A stretch of 46,337 nucleotides of DNA from positions 1-46,337 of the forward strand of contig JANYLR010000001.1 of the NCBI GenBank assembly GCA_025363715.1, in the 5' to 3' direction. The DNA comes from Holophagaceae bacterium (GTDB taxonomy: Bacteria; Acidobacteriota; Holophagae; Holophagales; Holophagaceae). Shown here piece after piece: positions 32,600 through 40,262 of the stretch; the stretch's first letter is position 1; each line of letters opens with the position of its first letter. The position numbers and the translations under genes were made by a program. Below the pieces are notes generated by a model. The model worked only from the letters and a program-made list of their open reading frames with translations. It ran no database searches and was not told the DNA's origin.

Positions 32600-33880
32600 A
32601 TGCCGCGATTCCTGACTCGGATATTCCTCTGCGCACTCCTGGCGCCGGGGCTGCGGGCCCAGCAGACCGAAGTGGTGCTGAGCGCCACCAGCAGTGCCAA
32701 GCTCGTGCTGGCCATGACCACGCCCAAGGCTACCGGCCTGGATGACGCTACCGTTGCCGCGCAGTTCACAGCCGTCTTGAAGAAGGATCTGGATGAGACC
32801 GGCGTCATCGCCATGCTGCAGGAGCGGCTCCCCGCCGATGGAGCTCCTGCCAAGGCGTGGAAGGAGGCCGGGGCTCAGTGGCTGTTGAACACCAAGCTGA
32901 CCAAGGCGGCCAACGGCGACCTCCAGATGGAGGCTTCGGCCCTGGATACGGCCGCGGAAAAGGGCGTGTTCAGTCGCACCTACAATGCCAATCGCATCGT
33001 TCCCCTCCGCTACCTTGCCCACTACCTGGCCGATGATCTCGTGGGCCGCCTCACCGGCGAAAAGGGCGTGGCTTCGAGCCGCATCGTCTTCGTCCGCCAG
33101 ACCTCTCCGGGCGTGAAGGAGATCTTCCAGGTGGATCGCGATGGCGCTGGCCTCGTGCAGCTCACCCGGCACGGCAGCCTCACACTTTCGCCAACCCTGG
33201 CCACCGACGGCCGTCTAGCCTACGTCACCTACAAGGGCGGCGCCCCGGAGATCTGGGGCCAGCGCAAGAAGGATGGCCCCCACGAGAAGCTCTATCCGGT
33301 CAGCGGCGCGGGGGGCATGCTCACCTCGCCCGTCTGGTCCCCGGATGGCAAGCGCCTCGCCTTCGTGCAGGGCGACCGGCGCGGCAACAGCGACATCATG
33401 GTGCTGGACCTCAGCAGCCTCCGAGCCCGCCGGTTGACGGACAGCAATGGCATCAACACTGAGCCCTGCTGGAATCCCAACGGGAACCAGCTCGCCTTCA
33501 CCTCGGACCGGGAAGGCGGCCCCCAGGTCTTCCTCATGCAGGACGATGGCTCCAACCTCCGCCGCCTGACCGGGGAGGGCCTCTACAACGCCAGCCCGGC
33601 CTGGAGCCCCAACGGAGCCATGCTCGCCTACGTCTCCCGCTTCGAGGGGAAGTTCGATCTTTTTGTCTACAAGCTGGGGGAAGGAAAGGCTTACCAGATC
33701 ACCACCGGGGTGAGCACCTCTGAATCCCCCGCCTGGTCTCCTGATGAGCGCCGACTGGTCTTCACCAGCAACCGCTTCGGTTCTTCCCAGCTCTTCACCA
33801 CAGATCTCTCCGGCCGCCAGATCCTGCGTCTGATGGAACTGGCGGGCTGCCAGAGCCCCCGCTGGATTCGCGGACGCTGA
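32600..33880 (+). CDS. tolB: TolB periplasmic beta-propeller protein
   Basis: A 426-residue protein with a signal peptide (MPRFLTRIFLCALLAPGLRA). TolB is the periplasmic partner of Pal in the Tol-Pal system that keeps the outer membrane attached during division. The N-terminal alpha/beta domain (about 25-165) is followed by WD40-like propeller blades with repeated phrases SPVWSPDGKRLAFV, PCWNPNGNQLAFTSDREG, PAWSPNGAMLAYVS and PAWSPDERRLVFTSNR. GGAGA lies ahead of the ATG. pal and cpoB follow; tolQ, tolR and tolA are not in the window. Confidence 0.95.
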   Translation: MPRFLTRIFLCALLAPGLRAQQTEVVLSATSSAKLVLAMTTPKATGLDDATVAAQFTAVLKKDLDETGVIAMLQERLPADGAPAKAWKEAGAQWLLNTKLTKAANGDLQMEASALDTAAEKGVFSRTYNANRIVPLRYLAHYLADDLVGRLTGEKGVASSRIVFVRQTSPGVKEIFQVDRDGAGLVQLTRHGSLTLSPTLATDGRLAYVTYKGGAPEIWGQRKKDGPHEKLYPVSGAGGMLTSPVWSPDGKRLAFVQGDRRGNSDIMVLDLSSLRARRLTDSNGINTEPCWNPNGNQLAFTSDREGGPQVFLMQDDGSNLRRLTGEGLYNASPAWSPNGAMLAYVSRFEGKFDLFVYKLGEGKAYQITTGVSTSESPAWSPDERRLVFTSNRFGSSQLFTTDLSGRQILRLMELAGCQSPRWIRGR

Positions 33881-33913
33881 AAATTATGGCCATTCCCAGA
33901 ACCCTGTCCGTCC

Positions 33914-33919
33914 TATACT
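33914..33919 (+). promoter_or_regulatory. Putative -10 element for pal
   Basis: TATACT lies 27 bp before the pal start, between tolB and pal. No good -35 hexamer is found at normal spacing, so this promoter is weakly supported; pal could also be read through from tolB. Confidence 0.35.
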
Positions 33920-33945
33920 CAGGCTTATCCAGGAGGAACAAACCC

Positions 33946-34665
33946 ATGCGATACGGAACCTACCTCGTCCCTGCGGCCATTGTGATCACGCTGGGCAGCT
34001 TGGCTTGCAAGCCCCCCAAGACCGCAGAGCAGATCAAGCAGGAGACCCAGGCTGCCTTCAACGAGGGTGCCCAGGCCTTCAAGGACGGGAAGGCCCGCAC
34101 CACGAACCCTTATCTGGCCGACAAGGACAACCCGCACAAGATGCAGGGCTGGAATGATGGCTGGGACGCTGCCAAGGCCGAGAAGGAAGCCGCTGACAAG
34201 GCCGCTACCGACAAGGCTGCCGCTGACCGCGCTGCCGCTGAAGCCAGGGCCGCCGCCGATCGCGCCGCCGCCGAAGAAGCTGCCCGCAAGGCCGCTGAGG
34301 CCGAGAAGGCCGCCGCCTTCAAGAAGGCCGCCGATGCTGCCCTTCTGACCATCCACTTTGATTTCGACAAGTCTGAGATCAAGGAGAAGGACCGGGCCAT
34401 CCTGCAGGGAATCGCCGACTTCATGAAGGCCTTCCCCGTGGCCAAGGTCGAGGTTGAAGGCCACTGCGACGAGCGCGGCACCAACGAGTACAACCTCGCG
34501 CTCGGCAACAAGCGCGCCGCCGCTGCCCTCGCCTACCTGAAGACCCTGGGCGTCGATGAGGCCCGTTTCACCACCATCAGCTACGGCAAGGAAAAGCCCA
34601 TCTGCGCCGAAGCCAAGGAAGGCTGCTGGAGCCAGAACCGCCGCGGCGAGTTCAAGCTGAAGTAA
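33946..34665 (+). CDS. pal: Peptidoglycan-associated lipoprotein Pal with unusual N-terminal region
   Basis: A 239-residue outer-membrane lipoprotein. The lipobox is LGSLAC with Cys21 as the lipidated residue. The OmpA-like peptidoglycan-binding domain is at about 133-239 (IHFDFDKSEI, then EGHCDERGTNEYNLALGNKR with Asp175 and Arg190). The usual Pal Cys pair is at 220 and 227. Between these lie a segment resembling ribosome modulation factor (38-77: NPYLADKDNPHKMQGWNDGW) and a long Ala/Lys/Asp/Glu helix (74-132) like the TolA stalk. The ATG at 33946 follows AGGAGG; an earlier in-frame ATG would spoil the signal peptide. A terminator follows. Confidence 0.94.
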   Translation: MRYGTYLVPAAIVITLGSLACKPPKTAEQIKQETQAAFNEGAQAFKDGKARTTNPYLADKDNPHKMQGWNDGWDAAKAEKEAADKAATDKAAADRAAAEARAAADRAAAEEAARKAAEAEKAAAFKKAADAALLTIHFDFDKSEIKEKDRAILQGIADFMKAFPVAKVEVEGHCDERGTNEYNLALGNKRAAAALAYLKTLGVDEARFTTISYGKEKPICAEAKEGCWSQNRRGEFKLK

Positions 34666-34680
34666 GCTGTTCCATCGCGA

Positions 34681-34711
34681 AAAAAGCGGGGGCCATCGCC
34701 CCCGCTTTTTT
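34681..34711 (+). terminator. Intrinsic terminator after pal
   Basis: GCGGGGGC and GCCCCCGC form a perfect 8-bp stem around the loop CATC, followed by six T residues and preceded by an A-tract. It would end transcription from tolB-pal, so cpoB probably has its own promoter or depends on read-through. Confidence 0.93.
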
Positions 34712-34743
34712 CGTCTAGGATTGAAAGCGATTCCGGAGCCTCC

Positions 34744-35463
34744 ATGACCGTACGCAAGATGATGCTTCCCGCCCTGGCCGCCCTGCTCGCCGTTGGTTGC
34801 GGGTCGGAGGACCAGCTCCGCCGCGTCGAGCAGGAGGTGGGCGATCTCAAGCTGGAGGTCTTCAAGCTCCGCCAGTCGGTGGAGGATGGCAATAAGAAGG
34901 CCCAGGTCGACCAGCAGGCGGCCGCCGAGGCCCGCATCCAGGACCGCCGCTTCCAGGCGGATTTGCAGGAAAGCCTGCGGCAAGTGCAGGACACCACCCG
35001 CGTGCTGAACAACCGCCTCAACAGCCCAGGCAAGGTATCCAGCCGGCCCGCGGCAGCCGAGCCCCAGCCCGCGACCACGGCGTCAGCGGAGGATGAACGG
35101 GCCTTCAACGCCGCGGTGCTGGACTACAACCGCGGCAACTATTCCTTGGCCGCGGAGGGCCTCGACCTCTTCCTGACCACCTACCCCCAGAGCGCCAAAC
35201 GGCCCGACGCCCTGTTCTTCCTGGGGCTCTGCCAGTACAACCTGCGGGCCTATGTGAAGGCTCAGCCCGCCTTCGAACGGATCATCAAGGACCACGCGGC
35301 CTCGCCCCAGTTCCTGCCCGCCAAGCTCAAGCGGGCCCAGTGCCTGCTCAAGCAGGGGTTGAAGCCCGCGGCCGTGAAGTCCTTCCGGGAACTGGTGGAG
35401 GGCTTCTCCGGCAGCGCCGAGGCCCGCACGGCCCAGCAGGAACTGAGCGACCTCGGCCTTTGA
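34744..35463 (+). CDS. cpoB: CpoB/YbgF-like cell-division coordinator, lipoprotein form
   Basis: A 239-residue protein with a lipobox (LLAVGC, Cys19) instead of the cleaved signal of E. coli CpoB. A coiled coil (about 23-90, LRRVEQEVGDLKLEVFKLRQ) is followed by a Pro/Ala linker and TPR repeats (about 118-235: FNAAVLDYNRGNYSLAAEGL, DALFFLGLCQYNLRAYVKAQ). CpoB couples peptidoglycan synthesis with Tol-Pal constriction, and its place after pal is conserved. The stop overlaps the likely TTG start of the GHMP kinase. Confidence 0.9.
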   Translation: MTVRKMMLPALAALLAVGCGSEDQLRRVEQEVGDLKLEVFKLRQSVEDGNKKAQVDQQAAAEARIQDRRFQADLQESLRQVQDTTRVLNNRLNSPGKVSSRPAAAEPQPATTASAEDERAFNAAVLDYNRGNYSLAAEGLDLFLTTYPQSAKRPDALFFLGLCQYNLRAYVKAQPAFERIIKDHAASPQFLPAKLKRAQCLLKQGLKPAAVKSFRELVEGFSGSAEARTAQQELSDLGL

Positions 35464-36452
35464 GCCCCCCAGTGGCCCCCGAGACCTGGCGCGTTCCGGT
35501 CCGCATCGATTTCGCGGGGGGCACCCTGGATTTGTGGCCCATCTACGCGATGCTGGGTGGCTGCCTCACGGTGAACGCCGCCGTGGATCTCTGGATCGAG
35601 CTCGAAATCTCCCGGAGTAGCCCCGGCCATCGCCTGACGAGTCGGGATCTGGGCGTCGACCTGGCCTTCCAGACCTGGCCCAGGGAAGCTCCGGCCGGAC
35701 TGTCCTGGGTCTGGCGGGTGCTGGATGCCTCCGGAAGGCCACCGGCCTCCTTGACCATCCACAGTCCCGTGCCCAAGGGCTCGGGCCTGGGGGTCTCCTC
35801 CTGTCTGGGCGTGGGCCTGCTGGGGGCTGCCCTCGGTGTGGAGGCCGGTGCAGGTCTTGCCTCCAAGATCTCACTTTTACGGGACTTGGAGAGTTTGGAG
35901 CTTCAAACTCCCACCGGCTGGCAGGACTACTTCCCGGCGGCACTGGGGGGGGCCCTGGCCCTCCATTGGGACGAGCCCACGCCACGCTGGGAGCGACTCG
36001 AGCCGCATCCGGGCCTGCTGGCGGAGCTGGTGGTGTTCTACACCGGCCAGCCGCACCACTCGGGCCTGACCAACTGGGAGGCCTACAAACGCTTCATCGA
36101 AGGCGATGCCCAGACGCGCCAGGCGCTGTCCGATATCCGCGACATCGTCCTGGACATGGCCCGGGCCCTGCCCACCGACCCGGCCACCGTGGCCGAGCTG
36201 TTGGAACGGGAAGGACAGGCCCGGATGCGGATGTCCCCCGCCGTGGAAACCGACGCCATGCGCGCCGTGCGGGACCGGGGCCGACGGGAGGGCTGGTACG
36301 CCGGGATGAAGCCCTGTGGAGCGGGCGGCGGCGGCTGCTGCCTGCTGGTGGTGAAGGAGGGCCGACGCGAGGCCGCCGAGGCCGCCCTGCGGGCCATGGG
36401 CCTGCCGCCCCTGGACCTGCGGATCACACCGAAGGGGCTGCACAAGCTTTGA
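35460..36452 (+). CDS. GHMP family sugar kinase
   Basis: A 330-residue small-molecule kinase of the GHMP family, closest in style to heptose- or galactose-type sugar kinases. The N-terminal motif is PVRIDFAGGTLDLWPIY, the ATP-binding motif is PKGSGLGVSSCLGVGLLGAA, and the C-terminal motif is PCGAGGGGCCLLV. The start is uncertain: TTG at 35460 overlaps the cpoB stop, while a GTG at 35472 is equally close to the domain. Neither has a strong ribosome binding site. Its last 29 bp overlap the convergent mutY gene. The substrate is unknown. Confidence 0.86.
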   Translation: MSPPVAPETWRVPVRIDFAGGTLDLWPIYAMLGGCLTVNAAVDLWIELEISRSSPGHRLTSRDLGVDLAFQTWPREAPAGLSWVWRVLDASGRPPASLTIHSPVPKGSGLGVSSCLGVGLLGAALGVEAGAGLASKISLLRDLESLELQTPTGWQDYFPAALGGALALHWDEPTPRWERLEPHPGLLAELVVFYTGQPHHSGLTNWEAYKRFIEGDAQTRQALSDIRDIVLDMARALPTDPATVAELLEREGQARMRMSPAVETDAMRAVRDRGRREGWYAGMKPCGAGGGGCCLLVVKEGRREAAEAALRAMGLPPLDLRITPKGLHKL

Positions 36453-37524
36453 TCAGGGCCGCGGGATCCGGTGCTTCTAATGGACCCTGGCCGGGCCTGT
36501 CCAGCAGGTCGCGGAGCCGCTGGTCCCGCTTGCCCAAGGGGAGGCCTTGCAGCTCGCCGCGCGCCACCCAGCGGAGGCCCGCAGCTGGCGTGAAGCGGTC
36601 CGCCAGAACGATGTGCAGCGGGCTTAGGGCCTCGCGGCGATGGGTGTAGACCTGGGTCCAGCCAGGCCAGGCGCGGGTGGGCTGCGGGTTTTGGGCCGTA
36701 GCCTGCGGGAGGTGAACGGTGGCCAAGAAAGTGGGCCAGCGCCAGAGGCCAGCCAGGAGGCCCTTGGGGGTGGGTGCGTGCAGTAACACATGCCCTTCAG
36801 CCTCGAAGGCCACGAGCCAGAGTGCCGATGAGGTGGACTTCGCCCGTTTCGCTACTGGCGGGATCTCGCCGGTCCGGCCAGCGAGCTTCGCGGCGCAGTG
36901 ACCGGCGAGCGGACACCTTTCGCAGGCGGGCGAGGGCCTGCAGACCGTGGCGCCCAGCTCCATGAGTGCCTGGGTGAGGCGGGAGGGCCCCAGGGCACCA
37001 AGAGCCGGGGCGAGCCAGAACCGCAGATCCGCAGCGCGGTCCTTCGGATCACCGTCGATCAGCAGCAGGCGGGCCAGCACCCGGAAGGCGTTGCCGTCCA
37101 GGGCGGGCGTGGGCCACTGGAAGGCGATGGCACCCACGGCGGCCGCGGTGTAGGGGCCCAGGCCCGGCAGCTTCGCCAGCCCCGCCAGATCGGCGGGCCA
37201 GCCCTCCGCTGCCACCGAGGTAGCCGTGGCCTTGAGGAAGCGGGCGCGGCGGTAGTAGCCCAGACCTTCCCAGGCCTTGTGAACTGCGTCATCCTCCGCG
37301 TTGGCAAGGGCCCGTGGATCCGGGAACTCGTCCAGCCAGCGCGTGAAATACGGAACCACCGTGGCCACCTGGGTCTGCTGCAGCATCAGCTCGGACACCA
37401 GCACCGCATAGGGATCCGGGTGAGGTGCCTCCAGGTCCGCCGCCCGCCAGGGCAGGTCCCGCCGCACCCGCTCGAACCAGGGGGCGAGGGGTGTGAGGAG
37501 TTCCGGGGAAGCAGGCCAGGGCAT
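36424..37524 (-). CDS. mutY: A/G-specific adenine DNA glycosylase
   Basis: A 366-residue base-excision repair enzyme that removes adenine opposite 8-oxo-guanine. Catalytic Glu45 is in SELMLQQTQV, the helix-hairpin-helix is LPGLGPYTAAAVGAIAF, and Asp143 is in ALDGNAFRV. The [4Fe-4S] loop is C-x5-C-x2-C-x5-C (VCRPSPACERCPLAGHC), one residue shorter than the usual C-x6-C spacing. The C-terminal Nudix-like domain (about 225-350) recognises 8-oxo-G. It overlaps the GHMP kinase gene by 29 bp at the 3' end. Confidence 0.95.
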   Translation of the reverse strand: MPWPASPELLTPLAPWFERVRRDLPWRAADLEAPHPDPYAVLVSELMLQQTQVATVVPYFTRWLDEFPDPRALANAEDDAVHKAWEGLGYYRRARFLKATATSVAAEGWPADLAGLAKLPGLGPYTAAAVGAIAFQWPTPALDGNAFRVLARLLLIDGDPKDRAADLRFWLAPALGALGPSRLTQALMELGATVCRPSPACERCPLAGHCAAKLAGRTGEIPPVAKRAKSTSSALWLVAFEAEGHVLLHAPTPKGLLAGLWRWPTFLATVHLPQATAQNPQPTRAWPGWTQVYTHRREALSPLHIVLADRFTPAAGLRWVARGELQGLPLGKRDQRLRDLLDRPGQGPLEAPDPAALIKACAAPSV

Positions 37525-37538
37525 GGAACGAGACTATC

Positions 37539-37760
37539 AGTCTGGAGTCTGGAGTCTGGAGTCTGGAGTCTGGAGGTACTGCTCTCTGATGCGACGCTTC
37601 GCGTCGCGCTGATCACCAGATTGGCGCCGACCCAAGGGATCTGCCTCGCCCAAACCGGAAAGCAGGTGCGGCCGCAGGCCGCCGCATGAATCTGTGCCTC
37701 TGGACTCCAGTCTCGCGGCCGAAGGCCGTACCTCCCTCCTGAAGCCTCAAGCCTGAAGCC
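37539..37760. repeat. AGTCTGG and CCTGAAG heptamer runs before mutY
   Basis: Five perfect AGTCTGG units at 37539-37573 lie just ahead of the mutY start. An opposite-sense trace, CTGGACTCCAGTCT, occurs near 37700-37713, and CCTGAAGCCTCAAGCCTGAAG at the far end (37739-37759). The bases between contain small palindromes (GCGACGCTTCGCGTCGC) and no supported gene. Confidence 0.85.
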
Positions 37761-37788
37761 AAAAAAAGAGCGCCGATTCCGGCGCTCT
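37761..37788 (-). terminator. Intrinsic terminator of secG-tRNA-Leu
   Basis: On the minus strand GAGCGCCG and CGGCGCTC form an 8-bp stem around GAAT, followed by seven T residues. It lies a few bases after the 3' CCA of the tRNA. Confidence 0.92.
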
Positions 37789-37793
37789 CGACT

Positions 37794-37879
37794 TGGTGCC
37801 CGCGAGCAGACTCGAACTGCTACGGCTTGTGGCCACCACCCCCTCAAGATGGCGTGTCTACCAATTTCACCACGCGGGC
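37794..37879 (-). tRNA. leuU: tRNA-Leu (anticodon GAG)
   Basis: An 86-nt class II tRNA with encoded CCA. The acceptor stem GCCCGCG pairs with CGCGGGC. The D-arm holds AAATTGGTAGACAC. The anticodon stem CCATC/GGTGG encloses loop TTGAGGG, giving GAG, which reads CUC and CUU. A long variable arm and the T-arm GTTCGAGTC follow. It lies 67 bp after secG, the same order as secG-leuU in E. coli. Confidence 0.97.
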
Positions 37880-37946
37880 AACGTGGAACGACAAGTGTCT
37901 CGCAAAGCGCGAATGCGGTCAATGACCGGTTTCGCGGGGGCTGCGG

Positions 37947-38291
37947 CTACTTCTTCGCCGGGGCCGGAGCGGGCAGGGGAGACGGGGCCGGCACGGGCAC
38001 CACGGGCGCTGGCGCCGTGGCCACGGGCTTGTCCGCGGTCTTGTCGAGCACCGAGCGGTTCTGCCGGATGATGAGCACTTCGATGAACAGCGTGGTGGCC
38101 AGGAAGCCCCCGGCCAGCCAGTAGGTGGCCTTGGACAGGAAGGGCGTGGCGCCCTGGGCGCCGAAGGCGGAGTTGGCGCCGCCACCACCGAAGGAGGCCC
38201 CAAGGCCACCCTTGGTACCGGGCTGCAGCAGGATCGTCCCGATGAGGAGGATGCCGAAGAGGATGAGAAGCGTGAGGGCGAGGCCGTTCAT
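37947..38291 (-). CDS. secG: Preprotein translocase subunit SecG
   Basis: A 114-residue inner-membrane protein with two helices (about 3-22 and 55-75), the SecG partner of SecYE that helps SecA-driven export. The family loop ILLQPGTKGGLGASFGGGGA, then GAQGATPFLSKATYWLA, is clear. A Pro/Ala/Val-rich cytoplasmic tail of about 35 residues follows. ATG at 38291 is preferred over 38306 because TTGGAG lies at good spacing. It is probably transcribed with the tRNA-Leu gene. Confidence 0.94.
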   Translation of the reverse strand: MNGLALTLLILFGILLIGTILLQPGTKGGLGASFGGGGANSAFGAQGATPFLSKATYWLAGGFLATTLFIEVLIIRQNRSVLDKTADKPVATAPAPVVPVPAPSPLPAPAPAKK

Positions 38292-38328
38292 GGAAACTCC
38301 AACCATCTAGTCTGCCATGCTTGGCCCC

Positions 38329-39360
38329 CTACATCCAGAGCCCAGTGAGGCCGGGGGCCCGGAGGGCCCGGTGCACGGCCCCGGCCTGCTCCACCAGGCG
38401 GATGAAATCCGAGGGCAGCAGGGCCTGGGGGCCATCGCTGAGGGCCTTCTCGGGATGGCAGTGGGTTTCCACCAGCAGGCCATCGGCGCCCGCGGCCACC
38501 CCCGCCAGGCCGCAGGGGATCACCAGGTCCCGGCGCCCCGTGGCGTGGCTGGGATCCACCATCACCGGCAGGTGGGTGAGGGCCTTGGCGGCGGGGACCA
38601 CGCTCACGTCCAGGGTGTTGCGGGCATGATCGGCCCAGGTGCGGATGCCCCGCTCGCAGAGCACCAGGTTCCGATTGCCTTCGCCCAGCACGTACTCGGC
38701 GGCGTAGAGCCATTCCTCCAGGGTGGCCGAGGGGCCGCGCTTGAGCAGCACCGGCTTCCCGCAGCGCCCGGCCCGGCGCAACAGGGCGAAGTTCTGCATG
38801 TTGCGGGCGCCGATCTGCACCATGTCGGCGCTGCGTTCCACCGCATCGAAGGTCTCGACCTCGGTGGCTTCGGTGACGATGCCCAGATCGAATTCGGCGC
38901 GGACCTCCTCCAGCAGACGCAGGCCTTCGAGCCCCAGGCCCTGGAACGCGTAGGGGCTGGTGCGCGGCTTGTAGGCTCCCGCCCGCAGCAGCTTCACGCC
39001 GGTCTCGGCCACGTAGCGCGCCACAGTGAAGAGCTGCTCGCGGCTTTCCACGCCGCAGGGGCCGCCCACCAGGGCGAGCTCCGGCCCGCCGATCTTTACG
39101 CCCCGGACATCGACCACCGTGCGCCCCGCCACGGCATCGGCGCTGGCCAGTTTGTAGGGACTGGTGATGGGCACCACCCGGCGCACGCCGGCCATGGGTT
39201 CGATGCGGTCGGCCTTCAGGGCCTTGGAGGCGTTGGGCGCCACGATGCTCAGGGCTTCCGGCGTTTCATTCACCTGGCAGCGGATGCCTGCGGCCTCCAG
39301 CAGCGAAAGCACCTCCCGCACTTGCTCTGGCGTGGCGTGGGTTTCCATGAGAATGAGCAT
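38329..39360 (-). CDS. aroF: 3-deoxy-7-phosphoheptulonate synthase (DAHP synthase)
   Basis: A 343-residue enzyme condensing phosphoenolpyruvate and erythrose 4-phosphate, the first step of the shikimate pathway. The N-terminal ferredoxin-like (FL) regulatory domain (about 1-70) is followed by the barrel with VGGPCGVESREQL, LLRAGAYKPRTSPYAFQGLG, MVQIGARNMQNF, VLLKRGPSATLEEWL and VDPSHATGRRDLV. This is the AroA-beta (type I-beta) class found in Thermotoga and Bacillus. The ATG at 39360 begins the domain; earlier in-frame starts add residues unlike the family. secG lies 37 bp downstream. Confidence 0.92.
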   Translation of the reverse strand: MLILMETHATPEQVREVLSLLEAAGIRCQVNETPEALSIVAPNASKALKADRIEPMAGVRRVVPITSPYKLASADAVAGRTVVDVRGVKIGGPELALVGGPCGVESREQLFTVARYVAETGVKLLRAGAYKPRTSPYAFQGLGLEGLRLLEEVRAEFDLGIVTEATEVETFDAVERSADMVQIGARNMQNFALLRRAGRCGKPVLLKRGPSATLEEWLYAAEYVLGEGNRNLVLCERGIRTWADHARNTLDVSVVPAAKALTHLPVMVDPSHATGRRDLVIPCGLAGVAAGADGLLVETHCHPEKALSDGPQALLPSDFIRLVEQAGAVHRALRAPGLTGLWM

Positions 39361-39449
39361 GAGGAGCCTTCCAGGTACCGCCATTCTACCGGCCTCCTGG
39401 ACACCTCTGCCGGTTCGGACGCACACTTAGGTTCTACCGGAGGTCTCCC

Positions 39450-40262
39450 ATGCGGCGCGCTCCCTGGCTCTTCCTTCCAGCCTTGCTACTGGTTTTCGGA
39501 TGCACCCGGCCTGATGTCGAGGCCTTCCGGCAGCGGCCGACGCCGGTCCGCGTGACGGTGACCCTGCCGGCCCGCCTCCAGGACCGGGATTCTCTGCAAA
39601 AGGAATATGCCTACGCCCTGCGGGCCCGGCTTGCCACCCGCCTGACCGTGGTGCCCGAAGGTGTGAAGCCCCCGGTTGGCACCTCTGAGCTGCGGGTGGA
39701 CATCCAGGACATCACGCCCGCGCCAGGCCAGGCCAGTCCCGCGGCCATCGGCGTCGCCACCGGTGTGACGGTGGGCGCCCTTAGCGCCGTCTCCGGGAAC
39801 CGCGGCTGGGGCATCGTGGACGGACTGTTCTGGGGCCTCTGGGTGGGCACCCATGCGGCGGCCCACCAGGAGCGGGTGCGGGACCGTCTGGGCTACCGGC
39901 CCCAGGCCGTGCGGGCCCAGCTGAGCCTCCTTCAGCCCGGCAACCCCGAGCCCCTGTGGGTGGATGCCATCGACCCCCGCGACGTGGTGGAGGCCATGGA
40001 TCCCCTGCCGCGGGGCTACCGTGATGATGACGGCCGGATCCGGGAGGAGGAGGCCAAGGGCTTTGCCCGGGCGGTGGTGCAGAAGCTGTCCGCCTACTTC
40101 CAGCTCACCCGGCTGACGGACCAACAGTTCTACGAGGATCCGACGGCTCCGCGGAACACTCCACAGATGGCGGAGCCGCCAACGCCGGCTCCGCAGGGGC
40201 CGCCACCACCGCCGCCCTCGGACCTGCCACCACCCCCTCCCTCCGAGCCCAAGAGGGATTGA
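39450..40262 (+). CDS. Uncharacterised lipoprotein with proline-rich tail
   Basis: A 270-residue exported protein with a lipobox (LLLVFGC). The middle is mixed alpha/beta with a Gly-rich hydrophobic stretch (IGVATGVTVGALSAVSGNRG) and then WGIVDGLFWGLWVGTHAA. The last 40 residues are mostly Pro with short PPPPPPSD repeats, probably a disordered spacer. I do not recognise the family. A GGAGG site precedes the ATG. The zinc-ribbon gene begins at its stop codon, so the two are coupled. Confidence 0.75.
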   Translation: MRRAPWLFLPALLLVFGCTRPDVEAFRQRPTPVRVTVTLPARLQDRDSLQKEYAYALRARLATRLTVVPEGVKPPVGTSELRVDIQDITPAPGQASPAAIGVATGVTVGALSAVSGNRGWGIVDGLFWGLWVGTHAAAHQERVRDRLGYRPQAVRAQLSLLQPGNPEPLWVDAIDPRDVVEAMDPLPRGYRDDDGRIREEEAKGFARAVVQKLSAYFQLTRLTDQQFYEDPTAPRNTPQMAEPPTPAPQGPPPPPPSDLPPPPPSEPKRD

